NCBI GenBank assembly: GCA_038240295.1
Contig: JBBSDW010000002.1
Span: 1 to 64,000, forward strand
Reading direction: 5' to 3'
Length of the DNA: 64,000 nt
Source of the DNA: JABDDM01 sp038240295
GTDB lineage: Bacteria; Bacteroidota; Ignavibacteria; Palsa-1295
The stretch's first letter is position 1, and each line of letters begins with the position of its first letter. Under the pieces are notes generated by a model. The model had not been told where the DNA came from. It saw only the letters and a list, made by a program, of their open reading frames with translations, and did not search any database. The translations under genes were made by a program, and so were the position numbers. Below, in pieces: positions 18,542 to 28,033 of this stretch.

Positions 18542-20830
18542 ATGGCTGAGCAAGATAACATCCCAGGTTCCAATCAGGAAATGCGCCTCGTCTTCGATCC
18601 CCTGACCGAATTCATGGCCCATTATGCAAATGCCAAGTCGGCAAAAAAAGAGGATCACTCCTACGAAGGCCTCACGATCGAGGAGAAGCTCAAGCAGCGC
18701 ATTATCGATGGCGATAAACTCGGCATCGATTCCGATCTCGCGCTCGCGCTGAAATCGCATCCTGCGCTCGACATCATTAATGTGTTCCTGCTCGATGGTA
18801 TGAAGGTCGTCGGCGAGCTTTTTGGCTCGGGCGAAATGCAGCTTCCCTTCGTACTCCAATCTGCCGAGACGATGAAGGCGGCCGTGAAATATCTCGAGCC
18901 CTTCATGGAAAAAGTTGAAGGCGAATCGTCAAAGGGTGTGATGGTGCTCGCGACCGTCAAAGGGGACGTGCATGATATTGGTAAAAATCTTGTCGATATT
19001 ATCCTTACGAATAATGGCTATCGTGTTGTAAATCTCGGGATCAAAGTCGGCTTGCAGGCGATGCTCGATGCTGCCGAATTGAACAATGCCGATGCGATCG
19101 GTATGTCTGGCTTGCTCGTGAAATCGACCGCGATCATGAAGGAAAACCTCCAACTCATGAAAGAGCGCGATCTCGCTATTCCCGTCGTGCTTGGTGGCGC
19201 AGCGCTTACGCGAAAATTTGTCGAGAAGGATCTCCGCGCACTTTATGCCGGTCACGTAGCATACGCGCAGGATGCTTTCGATGGCCTGCACTTCATGCAA
19301 AAGCTAAAAGCAGGCACGCTGGATGCTACCGAAGATAAACTTGTCGCGATCAAGCAGCCCGAGACGCTGCAGGAAATGCTGACGCGAATGGATCTCGTGA
19401 GAAGAGATCTCGTAGCCGCGATCGAAACGGTTGACGAAGAGGAATGGCTCTTGCCGCAGACATTCAATAAATGGTCGTTGCGTGATGTCATCGCGCATAT
19501 TATCGGATGGGAGGCATTTGGCGCGGTTCGCATTGCACAAATGCGCGAGGGCATCGAACCGCAAAAACTTACCGCACAGGAATGCGATGACTACAATGTT
19601 GAACTCATCGCAAGGATCTCATCCGAGTCGAAAGAAGAATTGCTCGAACAACTCGTCGAGAGCAGAAGCGCACTCGTGAAGGTTCTTGAGAGTGTTTCTG
19701 AAGAGGAGTTTACCAAAGGCTTGCCGACGCATCCGTCTATAAAGGGCTGGCTTCCCGGACTCACATTCGCACATGAAGCGGAGCATCTCGCGAAGATCAA
19801 TGCCTGGAGAGAGTCGCAGGAAGAAGAACTCGATAATGCCATCGGCTCCGACGCCAAAATTCTGCTTGCGACGCGTGCGCTGCCCTGGATGAATTCTGGG
19901 GGAGCAGCAGCGATCAAACGATCAAGCACTCAGGCGACCGCTCCACTTCCCGTTGCCCATGATAATCCAATCCCGACGCCGCCATTTTGGGGCGCGAGGC
20001 TCGAAGAGAATATCAAGCTCGAAAAAGTGTGGGAGTATTTGAATGAGACGGCGCTCTTTCGAGGTCAGTGGCAGATGAAGCGCGGCAAGCGAACCTTGGA
20101 AGCGTTTGAAAAACAGATCGTGGAAGTTGCCCGGCCGACGCTCGAACAGTTCAAGCTCCGCGCAAAACGCGACAAAGTTTTAGCGCCAAAAGTGGCCTAT
20201 GGCTATTTCCCGTGCTGGTCCGAGGGCGATGATTTGGTGGTGCTCAAGCCCAAGTCGCTTACTTCGAATATTCAGAGTGTATGGAAGGAAAGCTGGGATA
20301 GCGTGGATGAGCTCGAAGAGACCGAGCGATTCACATTCCCACGACAGACGACCGCCCGCAAACTCTGCCTTGCAGATTTCTTCCGCAGCCGCGATGAGAT
20401 TTTTTCTTGTAACCAGCCGGACGTTGTCGCGTTCTCGGCTGTGACGGTCGGCGCGGCGGCGAGCGAGTACACGAAAGTGCTCTTCGAATCGAACCACTAC
20501 GCCGATTATCTCTTCATGCACGGCCTATCGGTCGAAACGGCCGAGGCGCTTGCAGAATACTGGCATAAGATCGTTCGTACCGAACTTGGCATTTCGGGCA
20601 AGGATGCTGGCGAAGTGACGAGGCTTTTCAGTCAGGGCTATCAGGGATCGAGATATTCATTCGGTTATCCAGCCTGTCCGAATCTCGAAGATCAAACGAA
20701 GCTTTTTTCTTTGATCGGACCAGAACGGGTCGGCATTACGCTGACGGAAGAATTTCATATCGAGCCCGAACAGTCGACAACCGCGATCATCTGTCATCAT
20801 CCAACTGCGAAGTACTTTTCCATCAAGTAA
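18542..20830 (+). CDS. MetH C-terminal half (cobalamin-binding and activation) with DinB-like insertion
   Basis: 762 residues from ATG 18542; an in-frame earlier ATG at 18506 is less likely. Order: MetH cap helices at about 46-128 (LDIINVFLLDGMKVVGELF); B12-binding Rossmann domain at about 130-260 with DVHDIGKN, where His144 is the Co ligand; a DinB/ClbS-like four-helix region at about 276-440 with WSLRDVIAHIIGWE (His319) and FAHEAEHLAKI (His411, His415), a possible metal triad; then the activation domain at about 480-762 with RYSFGYPACPN, the SAM-binding RxxxGY motif. The homocysteine- and folate-binding modules of full MetH (about 1200 residues) are absent. Upstream DNA is repeat, not coding. 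Partner modules are probably encoded elsewhere. Confidence 0.85.
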   Translation: MAEQDNIPGSNQEMRLVFDPLTEFMAHYANAKSAKKEDHSYEGLTIEEKLKQRIIDGDKLGIDSDLALALKSHPALDIINVFLLDGMKVVGELFGSGEMQLPFVLQSAETMKAAVKYLEPFMEKVEGESSKGVMVLATVKGDVHDIGKNLVDIILTNNGYRVVNLGIKVGLQAMLDAAELNNADAIGMSGLLVKSTAIMKENLQLMKERDLAIPVVLGGAALTRKFVEKDLRALYAGHVAYAQDAFDGLHFMQKLKAGTLDATEDKLVAIKQPETLQEMLTRMDLVRRDLVAAIETVDEEEWLLPQTFNKWSLRDVIAHIIGWEAFGAVRIAQMREGIEPQKLTAQECDDYNVELIARISSESKEELLEQLVESRSALVKVLESVSEEEFTKGLPTHPSIKGWLPGLTFAHEAEHLAKINAWRESQEEELDNAIGSDAKILLATRALPWMNSGGAAAIKRSSTQATAPLPVAHDNPIPTPPFWGARLEENIKLEKVWEYLNETALFRGQWQMKRGKRTLEAFEKQIVEVARPTLEQFKLRAKRDKVLAPKVAYGYFPCWSEGDDLVVLKPKSLTSNIQSVWKESWDSVDELEETERFTFPRQTTARKLCLADFFRSRDEIFSCNQPDVVAFSAVTVGAAASEYTKVLFESNHYADYLFMHGLSVETAEALAEYWHKIVRTELGISGKDAGEVTRLFSQGYQGSRYSFGYPACPNLEDQTKLFSLIGPERVGITLTEEFHIEPEQSTTAIICHHPTAKYFSIK

Positions 20831-21080
20831 GTCCGTGGGCGGCCAAATCGGTGGGAGGCTGGAACTATGACTGATTTTTGAGGGCTTTCACTAAGCATCT
20901 TTCGCTTACATCTCTTCATAATTTTTTGAGTGTGTCGCTTCGAGGGCCGTAGTGTTGTGATCCGAAGCCACGAAGTCTGTTTACATCTCGCTTGATTGAG
21001 GCAACGACTTGATCGAAGGCAGCGAGAAATATTCATTGTTGAGAAAATTCATTTGTTCAACTTTCCCCGATAGGTATCTT

Positions 21081-23138
21081 ATGACGAAACGTCTTACTAT
21101 TTTTTTAGCGCTGGTGCTTGCTTGCACGGGCCTTAGTACTCAGGCATCTGCGCAGAACCATCATGCGCTCATTGAGGAATTTACGAGCTCGACCTGCCCG
21201 CCATGCGCAAGCACCGACCCCATCATTCGTCAGGCCATCGCAGATCTGCATGACAGCATCACGATCATTCGCTGGCATCAAAACTATCCGGAACCGGGCG
21301 ATCCGAGTAATTTGCTCTATCCTGCGGGTCGCAGCCGAGCAGACTATTATCAAATTGGTGGTATTCCTGCGATGTTGGTTAACGGTGGCGCCAATTTTTT
21401 TCCGAGTGATGTGGCAACCGTCGAGGGCAATGTAAATTCTGCGATTGCAGCCATGCCTAATTATTACACGATGAGTGTGAAGCAGACCGTAACGGCAGAT
21501 AGCATTATTGCTTTCGTTACGGTCACAACGGGTGCTACCGTGCCCGACTCTGCCATGCTCCGTATGGGCGTTGCAATCTGCGAACGTTATGCAGTTTACC
21601 AGGGGTCCAATGGACTGCCCATTCACGATTACATGGGGCGTCAGATGCTTCCTGGATTAACGCCGCCTCTGAATTCGGCCGACTTAGGCGGGAAACTTAC
21701 CGATGCTGCCGCATTCAATCAGGCCGCGAATACGACAAAGACTTATCGATACGCGGCCATGCTCAAATCGGGCTGGAATCCTACAATGCTGGATGTTGTC
21801 GCATTTATTCAGAGCGCACAGGACGTCAGTGCTTCTGAGAAGCCCGTTTATCAGTCGGCCTGGACAGAAAACTTGAATGTCGATGTTACCGCAAACAATA
21901 CTCCGGGTATGCTCGTAGGAGACGGGACGACGCTTGACTTTAACGTCATGAATAATTCCTCATCGGATCAAAAGCTGGTGGTAGCGCTCGTTTCTGCTCC
22001 AACGCTCGCTTCAACTCCGTTGACGCTCAAGGGGGTCGACCTCAAACCGGATGGTTCAATTACTATTCCGGGCAATACCTCCTCTACGATCTCAGTCGTA
22101 GCACCTGGCACTGGTCCGTATAAAGGATGGGGAAATATCGGGCTGACTGTTCGAACAGTTGACAGCATTGGCGTTAGTGGAGGGTGGGGATTGGCAATTG
22201 GCAAAGATATTAAGACACTTGTTTTGGATAATGGCGCTGGTTTTGAAGGTGCAGGTTCATACCACGCTTCAATTCCTGCAACATTGACCTCGCTTTCTAA
22301 CCTTGGCATCCCGGCAGCCTCTGTAAGATATGAGCGCATGACGGAGGCTTTCTCCGATGATTGGAGCAACTACAATAACATTGTTCTTGATATGGGCCCA
22401 AGCTACTATTGGTTCACGGGTGATGCCGTAATGGGCAACGTAACGACGCTACTTGGTAGAGGTGGCAACGTGGTTCTCGAGAGCCAGATTGCTTCGGTCG
22501 GGCTTGAACGATTTGGCAGCACGCCTTGGTGGGAAGCAACCTTTCAGAGCGATACCACTAAGTTCGTCGGTACCGCATGGACTTCAATGTCAGGTGTTGC
22601 AAATGACCCCATTGGCAATGGCCTTACCTCGATCCTGATTCAGAATAGTACATCCACTACGGGTCTAAAGCCGATCGCACCTAACGGCTATGCTATTTTT
22701 ACCAGCAATAAAGGTGACGTCATTGCCACAAGAGCGACCGTCGGCAAAGGGAAGACTGTTTATACGACGTTCCAATTCGGAGACATCAAGACCTCGATCA
22801 ACCGTGATACAGTAATCCGCCGTATCTTCGATTGGTTTGCCGTCCCTGCAGCAGTCAGCGAAGCAGCTGCGCCAACATCTGTTGGTCTTTCGGCATCTCA
22901 GAATCCATTTAGTTCTTCGACGAACATCTCGTATGTGTCCGCCTCAAACGAGGCGAATGTGACTATGACCGTTGTCGATCTGCTCGGTCGCGAAGTCGTA
23001 AAGCTCGCTCCTGTTCGTTCGAATTCGAACACCTATTCGGCGACTATCTACGGTGCGCACCTCGCGACGGGCGCATATCACGTTGTCGTCCGTTCGTCTG
23101 CTGGCATGAAGCAGATCCCGGTGATGATCACGAGATAA
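21081..23138 (+). CDS. Omp28-like thioredoxin-fold T9SS cargo protein
   Basis: 685 residues from ATG 21081, giving the signal peptide MTKRLTIFLALVLACTGLSTQASAQ. Mature residues about 30-150 form an Omp28/thioredoxin-like domain: LIEEFTSSTCPPCASTDPII has the CPPC redox pair, and YQIGGIPAMLVNG holds the cis-Pro loop. A beta-rich middle and a Rossmann-like part (LVLDNGAGFEGAGSYHASI) follow. The end (SQNPFSSSTNISYVS, MTVVDLLGREVVKL, LATGAYHVVVRSS) is a T9SS type A signal. It is probably a surface or periplasmic thiol-active protein. The 250 bases upstream hold no other gene. A strong terminator follows. Confidence 0.82.
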   Translation: MTKRLTIFLALVLACTGLSTQASAQNHHALIEEFTSSTCPPCASTDPIIRQAIADLHDSITIIRWHQNYPEPGDPSNLLYPAGRSRADYYQIGGIPAMLVNGGANFFPSDVATVEGNVNSAIAAMPNYYTMSVKQTVTADSIIAFVTVTTGATVPDSAMLRMGVAICERYAVYQGSNGLPIHDYMGRQMLPGLTPPLNSADLGGKLTDAAAFNQAANTTKTYRYAAMLKSGWNPTMLDVVAFIQSAQDVSASEKPVYQSAWTENLNVDVTANNTPGMLVGDGTTLDFNVMNNSSSDQKLVVALVSAPTLASTPLTLKGVDLKPDGSITIPGNTSSTISVVAPGTGPYKGWGNIGLTVRTVDSIGVSGGWGLAIGKDIKTLVLDNGAGFEGAGSYHASIPATLTSLSNLGIPAASVRYERMTEAFSDDWSNYNNIVLDMGPSYYWFTGDAVMGNVTTLLGRGGNVVLESQIASVGLERFGSTPWWEATFQSDTTKFVGTAWTSMSGVANDPIGNGLTSILIQNSTSTTGLKPIAPNGYAIFTSNKGDVIATRATVGKGKTVYTTFQFGDIKTSINRDTVIRRIFDWFAVPAAVSEAAAPTSVGLSASQNPFSSSTNISYVSASNEANVTMTVVDLLGREVVKLAPVRSNSNTYSATIYGAHLATGAYHVVVRSSAGMKQIPVMITR

Positions 23139-23160
23139 GTTTAGCACTGCTAAAATGATA

Positions 23161-23190
23161 AAGGCCGGAGAGTGATCTCCGGCCTTTTTA
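23161..23190 (+). terminator. Rho-independent terminator
   Basis: An 11-bp perfect stem AAGGCCGGAGA / TCTCCGGCCTT with a GTGA loop, followed by a T run. It ends the Omp28-like gene 23 bases after its stop. The rhodanese gene converges on it, so it may act in both directions, though the T run on the minus side is weak. Confidence 0.9.
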
Positions 23191-23212
23191 ATTTCAAGTT
23201 GCGAAAAGGTTA

Positions 23213-23521
23213 CTAATTCCCGGAAGCCTTGAAGCCGGTCAGGCCACCGTCCAGGTCGAAAGCATTTTTGTAACCAAATGCCCTCAGTAGTTTGGCTGCC
23301 AGATGCGAGCGCACGCCGCTATCGCAATAGACAACTACTTCCTCATCGTGATTTGGGTGTTTCTCCAGGATGCGTTTCAGAAAATCCCGAAGCGGGATAT
23401 GCTCGGCTCCTTCGATATGTGATTTTTCAAATTCCCATGGTTCGCGGACATCGATAACAGCGGGTAACTTTTTTCTGCGAAAGGCTTCACGAAGCTGTTT
23501 CGGGCTAAATTGAGCAATCAT
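23213..23521 (-). CDS. Single-domain rhodanese
   Basis: 102 residues, one rhodanese domain. The N-terminal CH2A-like motif AVIDVREPWEFEKSHIEGAEHIPL is followed by the active-site loop VVYCDSGVRS with catalytic Cys66, then GYKNAFDLDGGLTGF. It should carry persulfide sulfur from thiosulfate or a protein donor in the cytoplasm. The physiological acceptor is not evident. It converges on the terminator at 23161 and has no clear operon partner; the peroxiredoxin gene upstream on the same strand is 146 bases away. Confidence 0.9.
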   Translation of the reverse strand: MIAQFSPKQLREAFRRKKLPAVIDVREPWEFEKSHIEGAEHIPLRDFLKRILEKHPNHDEEVVVYCDSGVRSHLAAKLLRAFGYKNAFDLDGGLTGFKASGN

Positions 23522-23667
23522 GACACTGGTGGAGTAACTTGTAGAAATGTCCCGATTTTCGGGTCACGTCTACAATCATACTCAAAGTACGCGCCAATGT
23601 TCCAGCTTAGGTGTTAATCGTCATTCATTCTTAATTTGAGAAATTGTCGCGTAGGCCAATGTCTTCC

Positions 23668-24153
23668 TCACGCAGGAATGGCAGCCAACGCAGATTTGAT
23701 CGACTCAAAATCTGGCATCATACCCGGATCCTCGAAAATCTCGATGTGCCTGATAATGCCTTTCTTATCGATCACGAACGAGGCCCGCTTTGCGACGCCA
23801 TGGATTCCGCCCGCCCATAGTGGATATTCAACGCCATAGGCCTTGACCGCTTCATGGTTAAAATCGGAGCCGAGCGTCATCGTGAGTTTAAGCTGCTGCT
23901 TCCACTCCAGCTGTGAATAGGGAAGGTCGCCAGAGATACCAATGACTTTGGCATCGAGCGCATCGTAGTCGGCGGTTGTGTCGGTGATCGTGCACATTTC
24001 CTTGGTGCAAACAGGAGTAAAGACGGCTGGAAAAAAGAGCAGAACAAGATTTTGCTTGCCGATGTGATCGGAAAGTTTGAAACTCGTGACCGGGCCGGAT
24101 GTCTTCTCATAAAGTGTCACGTCCGGAGCTTTGTCGCCAATTGATAGTTGCAT
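23668..24153 (-). CDS. Peroxiredoxin (AhpE-like)
   Basis: 161 residues. The thioredoxin-fold active site is FFPAVFTPVCTKEMC, with peroxidatic Cys49 in PxxxTxxC and a second Cys at 54. IGISGDLPYSQLEWKQ and VKAYGVEYPLWAG fit the AhpE/one-Cys-like AhpC-TSA group. It reduces peroxides in the cytoplasm with an external thiol donor. No signal peptide. Upstream, 24154-24495 is a repeat-bearing gap. Whether it is co-regulated with the rubrerythrin cluster at 37.8-42.2 kb cannot be seen. Confidence 0.88.
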   Translation of the reverse strand: MQLSIGDKAPDVTLYEKTSGPVTSFKLSDHIGKQNLVLLFFPAVFTPVCTKEMCTITDTTADYDALDAKVIGISGDLPYSQLEWKQQLKLTMTLGSDFNHEAVKAYGVEYPLWAGGIHGVAKRASFVIDKKGIIRHIEIFEDPGMMPDFESIKSALAAIPA

Positions 24154-24221
24154 GTTGGATTTTGGAAAATGTTACGCGAGGCGGTGAAACCGTTTTATTT
24201 GGTGTCTGGTGTCGGGTGATT

Positions 24222-24376
24222 TTCGCGTGGGACGGACGTCTCGTCCGTCCAGTGGGGAAAGGAAATGCCAGATTGTGGATGAGAACTATACCCGCGATCC
24301 CCGATCGATCATCGCGGCAACATTAAGGGCCTCGAGGCCTCCCAACCAGACGGACCAGACGTTCGTCCCACGCGAG
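24222..24376. repeat. Long inverted repeat, CGTGGGACG family
   Basis: Arms at 24222-24257 and 24341-24376 are near reverse complements over about 30 bases (CGCGTGGGACGGACGTCTC against the complement of GTTCGTCCCACGCGAG). A related arm recurs at 36933-36962. Just upstream, 24199-24218 has GGTGTCTGGTGTCGGGTG, related to the words at 63729-63747. The whole gap 24154-24495 between the peroxiredoxin and dnaB starts holds no gene. Confidence 0.75.
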
Positions 24377-24495
24377 ACTGGCTTATAAACTTATGCACAG
24401 TAGCTGGATAAATAATCCTGTATCGCACGCCTTATTGCGAATCCAAATTGCTGCACTCTGAGTTTCGATATCTCACTTATCTGCCCTAACAACCT

Positions 24496-26019
24496 GTGAG
24501 TCTCGACCCCATTCCACAAAAGATCATTCCAGGCGCGCGCGGCGCTAAGAATTATCTTCGTTCGTTCTCCGATCTTTACGAACGCCTCGCAACCGAAGGA
24601 CTTGTTCCTCCGCAGTCGCTCGATGTCGAGCAGTCGGTGCTTGGGTCGATGATGATCGATAAGACCGCTGCAAACAAAGTTCTCGAGATCATCGGCGAGC
24701 GCTCGCAGGAGGATAGCCCGTTCTATCGCGAAGCGCATACGATGATCTATCAGGCGATGACCTCGCTCGATTCCAGATCGGAACAGATCGACTTGCTCTC
24801 CGTCACGAATCAGCTTCGCCTCAATGGGAAGCTCGAGCAGATGGGTGGCGCATCCTATTTAGTTGAACTTACGACGCGTGTTGTCACGACTGCGAATGTC
24901 GAAAGCCACTCACGCATCATTCTCGAAAAATACATTGCGCGCGAGTTGATCCGGACCTGCGAAGAGATCAAGCTTCGCGCATTCACCGGCGAAGAGGATA
25001 CGTTCGAACTTCTCGATCAGGCCGAAGGCTCCATGTTCCGGCTTTCCGAAAGCCGCCATCGCAAAACCATTCAGGGCATCAAGCCGCTCGCGCTCGATAC
25101 GCTCGAGATGCTCGATAAGATCGACGGCAAGCACTCGGGAATTACCGGAGTTGCCTCGGGGCTAACCGATCTCGATAACCTCACCGCAGGGTGGCAAAAA
25201 TCCGATCTTATCATTCTCGCTGCGCGACCATCGCAAGGCAAGACGGCGCTTTCGCTCACGTTCGCGAAGAACGCAGCGATGGCTGAAAAGAAGGAGGACC
25301 GAATCGGCGTCGCGTATTTCTCGCTCGAAATGTCTGCGATGCAGCTTGTGCTCCGTTTGCTTTGTTCGGAAGCAAAGGTCGATATGCAGCGCGCTCGTAA
25401 GGGGCAGCTCACGGACGAAGAGTGGCGCAGAATTCCAAACGCGATGAGCCGACTGACCGAAGCGCCCATCTTTATCGACGACACTCCCGCGATCAGCTCG
25501 CTCGAACTCCGCGCAAAATGCCGAAGACTCAAAGCGCAGGAAGACATCGGACTTATCGTCATCGACTATCTGCAACTCATGGGAGTCGGTCGCAGTATGG
25601 AATCGCGCGAGCGAGAGATTTCAACGATCTCCCGCGGACTCAAAGCGCTCGCCAAAGAACTCAACATTCCAGTCATGGCGCTCAGCCAGCTGAACCGCTC
25701 GGTCGAAACGCGTACGGAGAAACGGCCGATGCTCAGCGATCTTCGAGAGTCAGGCGCCATCGAACAGGACGCCGATCTTGTGATGTTCATCTATCGGCCA
25801 GAGACTTATGGCATCGAACAAGTGATGGTGCGCGGCAACCAGGTCGCAAGCGAAGGCGTCGCCGAGATCATCGTCGGCAAACAGCGTAACGGTCCGATCG
25901 ACGATATCACGGTCAGCTTCGTAAAGCAATACGCCCGTTTCGAAAATTACGCAAACTGGCCCGAGTTCACCTCACTCCCCGAAGGCGCCCCAGATCTGGG
26001 AGGTCTGCCGGCATTTTAG
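24496..26019 (+). CDS. dnaB: Replicative DNA helicase DnaB
   Basis: 507 residues, start GTG at 24496. The N-terminal helical domain (about 35-135) opens with VPPQSLDVEQSVLGSMMID, the DnaB primase-interaction domain. The RecA-like C-terminal domain has Walker A ARPSQGKTALSL, Walker B IGLIVIDYLQLM, and the H3/H4 motifs MALSQLNRSVETR and DLRESGAIEQDADLVMFIYR. Length is normal and no intein interrupts it. It is the hexameric 5'-3' helicase at the replication fork. No ribosomal protein genes (such as rplI) adjoin, unlike in many bacteria. Confidence 0.96.
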   Translation: MSLDPIPQKIIPGARGAKNYLRSFSDLYERLATEGLVPPQSLDVEQSVLGSMMIDKTAANKVLEIIGERSQEDSPFYREAHTMIYQAMTSLDSRSEQIDLLSVTNQLRLNGKLEQMGGASYLVELTTRVVTTANVESHSRIILEKYIARELIRTCEEIKLRAFTGEEDTFELLDQAEGSMFRLSESRHRKTIQGIKPLALDTLEMLDKIDGKHSGITGVASGLTDLDNLTAGWQKSDLIILAARPSQGKTALSLTFAKNAAMAEKKEDRIGVAYFSLEMSAMQLVLRLLCSEAKVDMQRARKGQLTDEEWRRIPNAMSRLTEAPIFIDDTPAISSLELRAKCRRLKAQEDIGLIVIDYLQLMGVGRSMESREREISTISRGLKALAKELNIPVMALSQLNRSVETRTEKRPMLSDLRESGAIEQDADLVMFIYRPETYGIEQVMVRGNQVASEGVAEIIVGKQRNGPIDDITVSFVKQYARFENYANWPEFTSLPEGAPDLGGLPAF

Positions 26020-26145
26020 CACCGCCTCAGGCTTCGTACGGTTTTTGAGTGAATCCAGCAAGTACGTACTTGCCTTCACGTTCGAGCGGGGAATGACTAT
26101 CCCGTGAGAATGTTTAGCCCTCTCACTATCTCTAAGAAGCTTGCT

Positions 26146-27705
26146 ATGCCATTCCAGTCGCTGAACATTATTGAGCCCATCCTTCGATCGTTGCACGAGG
26201 AAGGCTACCGCACGCCCACGCCGATCCAGGAGCAAGCGATCCCCATCGTGCTGGAGGGCAAGGACCTGCTCGGCGTCGCACAGACCGGCACCGGAAAAAC
26301 GGCCGCGTTTGCTGTGCCGATCATCCAATTGCTGACCGAGCACAGAACAGCACCCGGCGACAAAGGCCATCCGAAACGCCGCAACATTCGCTGCCTCATC
26401 CTCACGCCCACACGCGAACTCGCAGTGCAGATCGACCAGAGCATCAAAGCCTACGGACGCTACGCGCATTTGAGCAGCGTCGTGATCTTCGGAGGCGTCA
26501 AGCAGGGAATGCAGACCACCGCGCTTCGTCGCGGCGTTGATATTGTTGTTGCGACTCCGGGCCGTTTGCTCGATCTGATGGACCAGGGTTTTGTGCACTT
26601 GCAGCATGTCGAAATCTTTGTGCTCGATGAAGCCGATCGCATGCTCGACATGGGATTTGTTCGCGATGTGCAGGACATTCTTTCGACAGTTCCGAAAAAG
26701 CGGCAGTCGCTCTTTTTCTCGGCAACGATGCCGCCCGCCATCGTAAAGCTCGCGCATGACATTCTCGACAATCCTGTTCGCGTTGAAGTAACGCCCGCCC
26801 GCGCGACGGTCGACCTGATCGAGCAGTCGGTCTATTACGTCGATAAGTCACGCAAGCCCGCGCTGCTGTTGCAAATTTTGAGTGACGAAGATATTAAGAG
26901 TGCGCTTGTTTTCACGCGAACGAAGCACGGAGCCGATTCCGTCGTTCGAACGCTCGAGCGCAATCATATTAACGCCGAAGCCATTCACGGAAATAAATCG
27001 CAGAACGCGCGTCAGCGCGCACTCGATAATTTCAAGGCACAAAAAACGCGCGTGCTTGTCGCGACCGACATCGCAGCGCGTGGCATCGACGTCGATAATC
27101 TCGAATATGTAATTAACTACGAGATCCCGAACGTCCCCGAGACCTACGTGCACAGGATCGGCCGCACGGGCCGCGCTGGCGCTTCGGGCACCGCGATCTC
27201 CCTCTGTGGTCCCGACGAGAAATCATACCTGCGCGAGATCGAACGCCTGATCAAACGCCGAATTCCTGCAGCGACCGATCACTCCGTCGCAAAGCTCGAA
27301 CGTATGCCAGTCGAACAGGAAGTACGTTACCGCGATCCTCGCGCCACGAACGATCGCCGCGAGCCGAACGAAAGGCGCCAACAGAATAAATCGCGACCAC
27401 AAACGCAAAAGCCTCAGCACGACAAGCCAAGATCTGATCGCTCGGAATTACAACCCTCCTCCGAAAGACCCGAGCTAAAACTCAACAGGCCGCAGCATCC
27501 ACGCACTGAGCATCCACGCTCGGAGCATCCAAGAGCGGAGGCGCCAAAGGCAGAACACGCAAGAGCCGAACATGCCAAGCCTCACCAACAGGCTCCAAAG
27601 CAAGACCAACGGGGGATGAAACCTCAGCAACCAGCCAAACCCAACTGGCCTGGCCAGGGAAAAAAGAAGACGAGCCACGGCAGCAAGCGCCGCAGACCGA
27701 ATTAG
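26146..27705 (+). CDS. rhlE: DEAD-box RNA helicase, RhlE-like
   Basis: 519 residues from ATG 26146, where the Q-motif region starts (FQSLNIIEPILRSLHEEGY then TPTPIQEQAIP). All core motifs are present: AQTGTGKT, PTRELA, TPGR, VLDEADRMLDMGF, SAT, LVFTRTKHGAD, ARGIDV and HRIGRTGRAG. The tail after residue about 385 is Arg/Gln/Pro-rich and holds short imperfect repeats of the type HPRxEHPRxE and AEHARAEHA. It ends in a lysine/arginine-rich stretch, probably an RNA-binding disordered tail. Expected role: ribosome assembly or RNA turnover, often at low temperature. Confidence 0.92.
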   Translation: MPFQSLNIIEPILRSLHEEGYRTPTPIQEQAIPIVLEGKDLLGVAQTGTGKTAAFAVPIIQLLTEHRTAPGDKGHPKRRNIRCLILTPTRELAVQIDQSIKAYGRYAHLSSVVIFGGVKQGMQTTALRRGVDIVVATPGRLLDLMDQGFVHLQHVEIFVLDEADRMLDMGFVRDVQDILSTVPKKRQSLFFSATMPPAIVKLAHDILDNPVRVEVTPARATVDLIEQSVYYVDKSRKPALLLQILSDEDIKSALVFTRTKHGADSVVRTLERNHINAEAIHGNKSQNARQRALDNFKAQKTRVLVATDIAARGIDVDNLEYVINYEIPNVPETYVHRIGRTGRAGASGTAISLCGPDEKSYLREIERLIKRRIPAATDHSVAKLERMPVEQEVRYRDPRATNDRREPNERRQQNKSRPQTQKPQHDKPRSDRSELQPSSERPELKLNRPQHPRTEHPRSEHPRAEAPKAEHARAEHAKPHQQAPKQDQRGMKPQQPAKPNWPGQGKKKTSHGSKRRRPN

Positions 27706-28033
27706 ATTGCGGGGTGGTAGTGTGCTTTGGCCGTCGATAGCAAAATTAGAAAGTCGTACTTGCTCGGGCGGTTTTCATTGATTCTTGCCAGATAGCCGTC
27801 TACCGCAGGGTCTGTTGCATATGAAAATACTCGCAAGCTGAAGCTCGTACTAGGTTTGGGATTGTAAGTTGGTTTTTGACTTGTTTAATCGTATATTGTG
27901 GCCGCTTGTTGCTGCCAATGGTACTTGCCGTGACATTACCCTCGTTGTTCGTTGCAGGCCGTTTTTCGGAGATCGCCCAATCAATCGTTTCAGGTTGATC
28001 TCCTTGTTTGTGTAACACTCTTCAATCGCTCTT
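27706..28033. other. Intergenic gap without a gene
   Basis: No coding frame or hairpin of note. It holds one repeat fragment at 27831-27861 (below) and the leader of the following T9SS gene. No clear TAnnTTTG element was found. Confidence 0.5.
27831..27861. repeat. Fragment of the GCAAGCTGAAGCTCG repeat
   Basis: A 31-base segment starting TCGCAAGCTGAAGCTCGTAC matches, with few changes, the right ends of the larger repeats at 37553-37761 and 61042-61067. It is a near-palindrome (GCAAGCT, GA, AGCTCG). Confidence 0.6.
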
